This document shows positions 5,246-5,326 of a stretch of 5,326 nt of DNA, piece by piece. Under the pieces are notes generated by a model. The model saw only the letters and a program-made list of their open reading frames with translations. It was not told the DNA's origin and made no database searches. The stretch is from JADJPL01 sp049315745 (lineage in GTDB: Bacteria > Bacteroidota > Bacteroidia > Chitinophagales > Saprospiraceae). Each line of letters begins with the position of its first letter. The first letter of the stretch is position 1. The stretch spans positions 1 through 5,326 of the forward strand of contig JBMOJO010000248.1 of NCBI GenBank assembly GCA_049315745.1, in the 5' to 3' direction. The position numbers were made by a program, and so were the translations under genes.

Positions 5246-5326
5246 ATTCTTTGGATGGAGACATCTTTTTCGTAACTATTTAGCACCCGAAGGGTGCGAC
5301 ATACACTCGAGAAGTGGTGCAGACAT
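5246..5326. other. Right-edge intergenic segment with GCACCC-GAA-GGGTGC hairpin
   Basis: No gene can be supported here. A perfect 6-bp hairpin with a GAA triloop spans 5283-5297. GGTGCGACAT (5293-5302) recurs almost exactly as GGTGCAGACAT (5316-5326). TTCTTTGGATG at 5247-5257 repeats the 11 bases at 5128-5138, so this segment shares sequence with the interior of the neighbouring element. The window ends before any upstream gene appears. Confidence 0.5.

Noticed and set aside
5276..5326. Minus-strand mini-frame entering from the right edge and ending at TAG 5278-5276
   Set aside because: Only 16 codons are visible, and half encode the GAA-tipped hairpin; it could be the end of an off-window gene but nothing supports that.
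5083..5326. CRISPR-like array
   Set aside because: The repeats here are inverted and nested, with no direct repeats of constant length separated by unique spacers and no cas genes.

Overview
The window looks like ordinary chromosomal DNA of a GC-moderate member of the Bacteroidota. The evidence is a perfect TAnnTTTG promoter element in front of the uvrA-type gene, A/T-rich leaders without a clear Shine-Dalgarno sequence, and FabG and UvrA sequences with a Bacteroidota character (for example the phrases TEIYDYLRLLFARIG and ANYAASKAGIIGFTKS). A lineage within the Saprospiria is possible, but I cannot prove it from this sequence.

Layout. Positions 1-100 are an intergenic leader made largely of a palindromic repeat. 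Positions 101-1012 (+) encode a membrane transporter of the bile acid:sodium symporter (BASS/SBF) superfamily. Positions 1013-1353 are a gene-free convergent interval with inverted repeats and one start-less open stretch. Positions 2097 to 1354 (-) encode a FabG-type 3-oxoacyl-ACP reductase. Positions 4949 to 2094 (-) encode UvrA, the damage-recognition ATPase of nucleotide excision repair. uvrA and fabG form a two-gene unit with a 4-bp ATGA start/stop overlap, read from a recognisable Bacteroidota promoter at about 4972-5002. Positions 5083-5245, upstream of that promoter, hold a 163-bp element with no coding capacity, bounded by 18-bp perfect terminal inverted repeats and packed with nested hairpins. 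I read it as a MITE-like element or another structured dispersed repeat.

How the parts relate. The three genes serve unrelated functions (anion/organic-acid uptake, fatty-acid elongation, DNA repair). The only tight coupling visible is uvrA-fabG. The transporter is convergent to them and presumably has its own transcript.

The least ordinary part is the non-coding DNA at the two ends. Related palindromic modules, in inverted orientation, flank the three genes. Each has a small GC-rich GCCGCC-NNN-GGCGGC hairpin, then an A/T-rich spacer, then a long hairpin whose tip is the heptamer GCGAAGC. In both copies the small hairpin and the tip are separated by 39 nt. Five hairpins in the window have a C-GNA-G triloop on one strand, a geometry known to make unusually stable single-stranded DNA mini-hairpins. 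No complete mobile-element protein, CRISPR array, RNA gene or defence system is visible.
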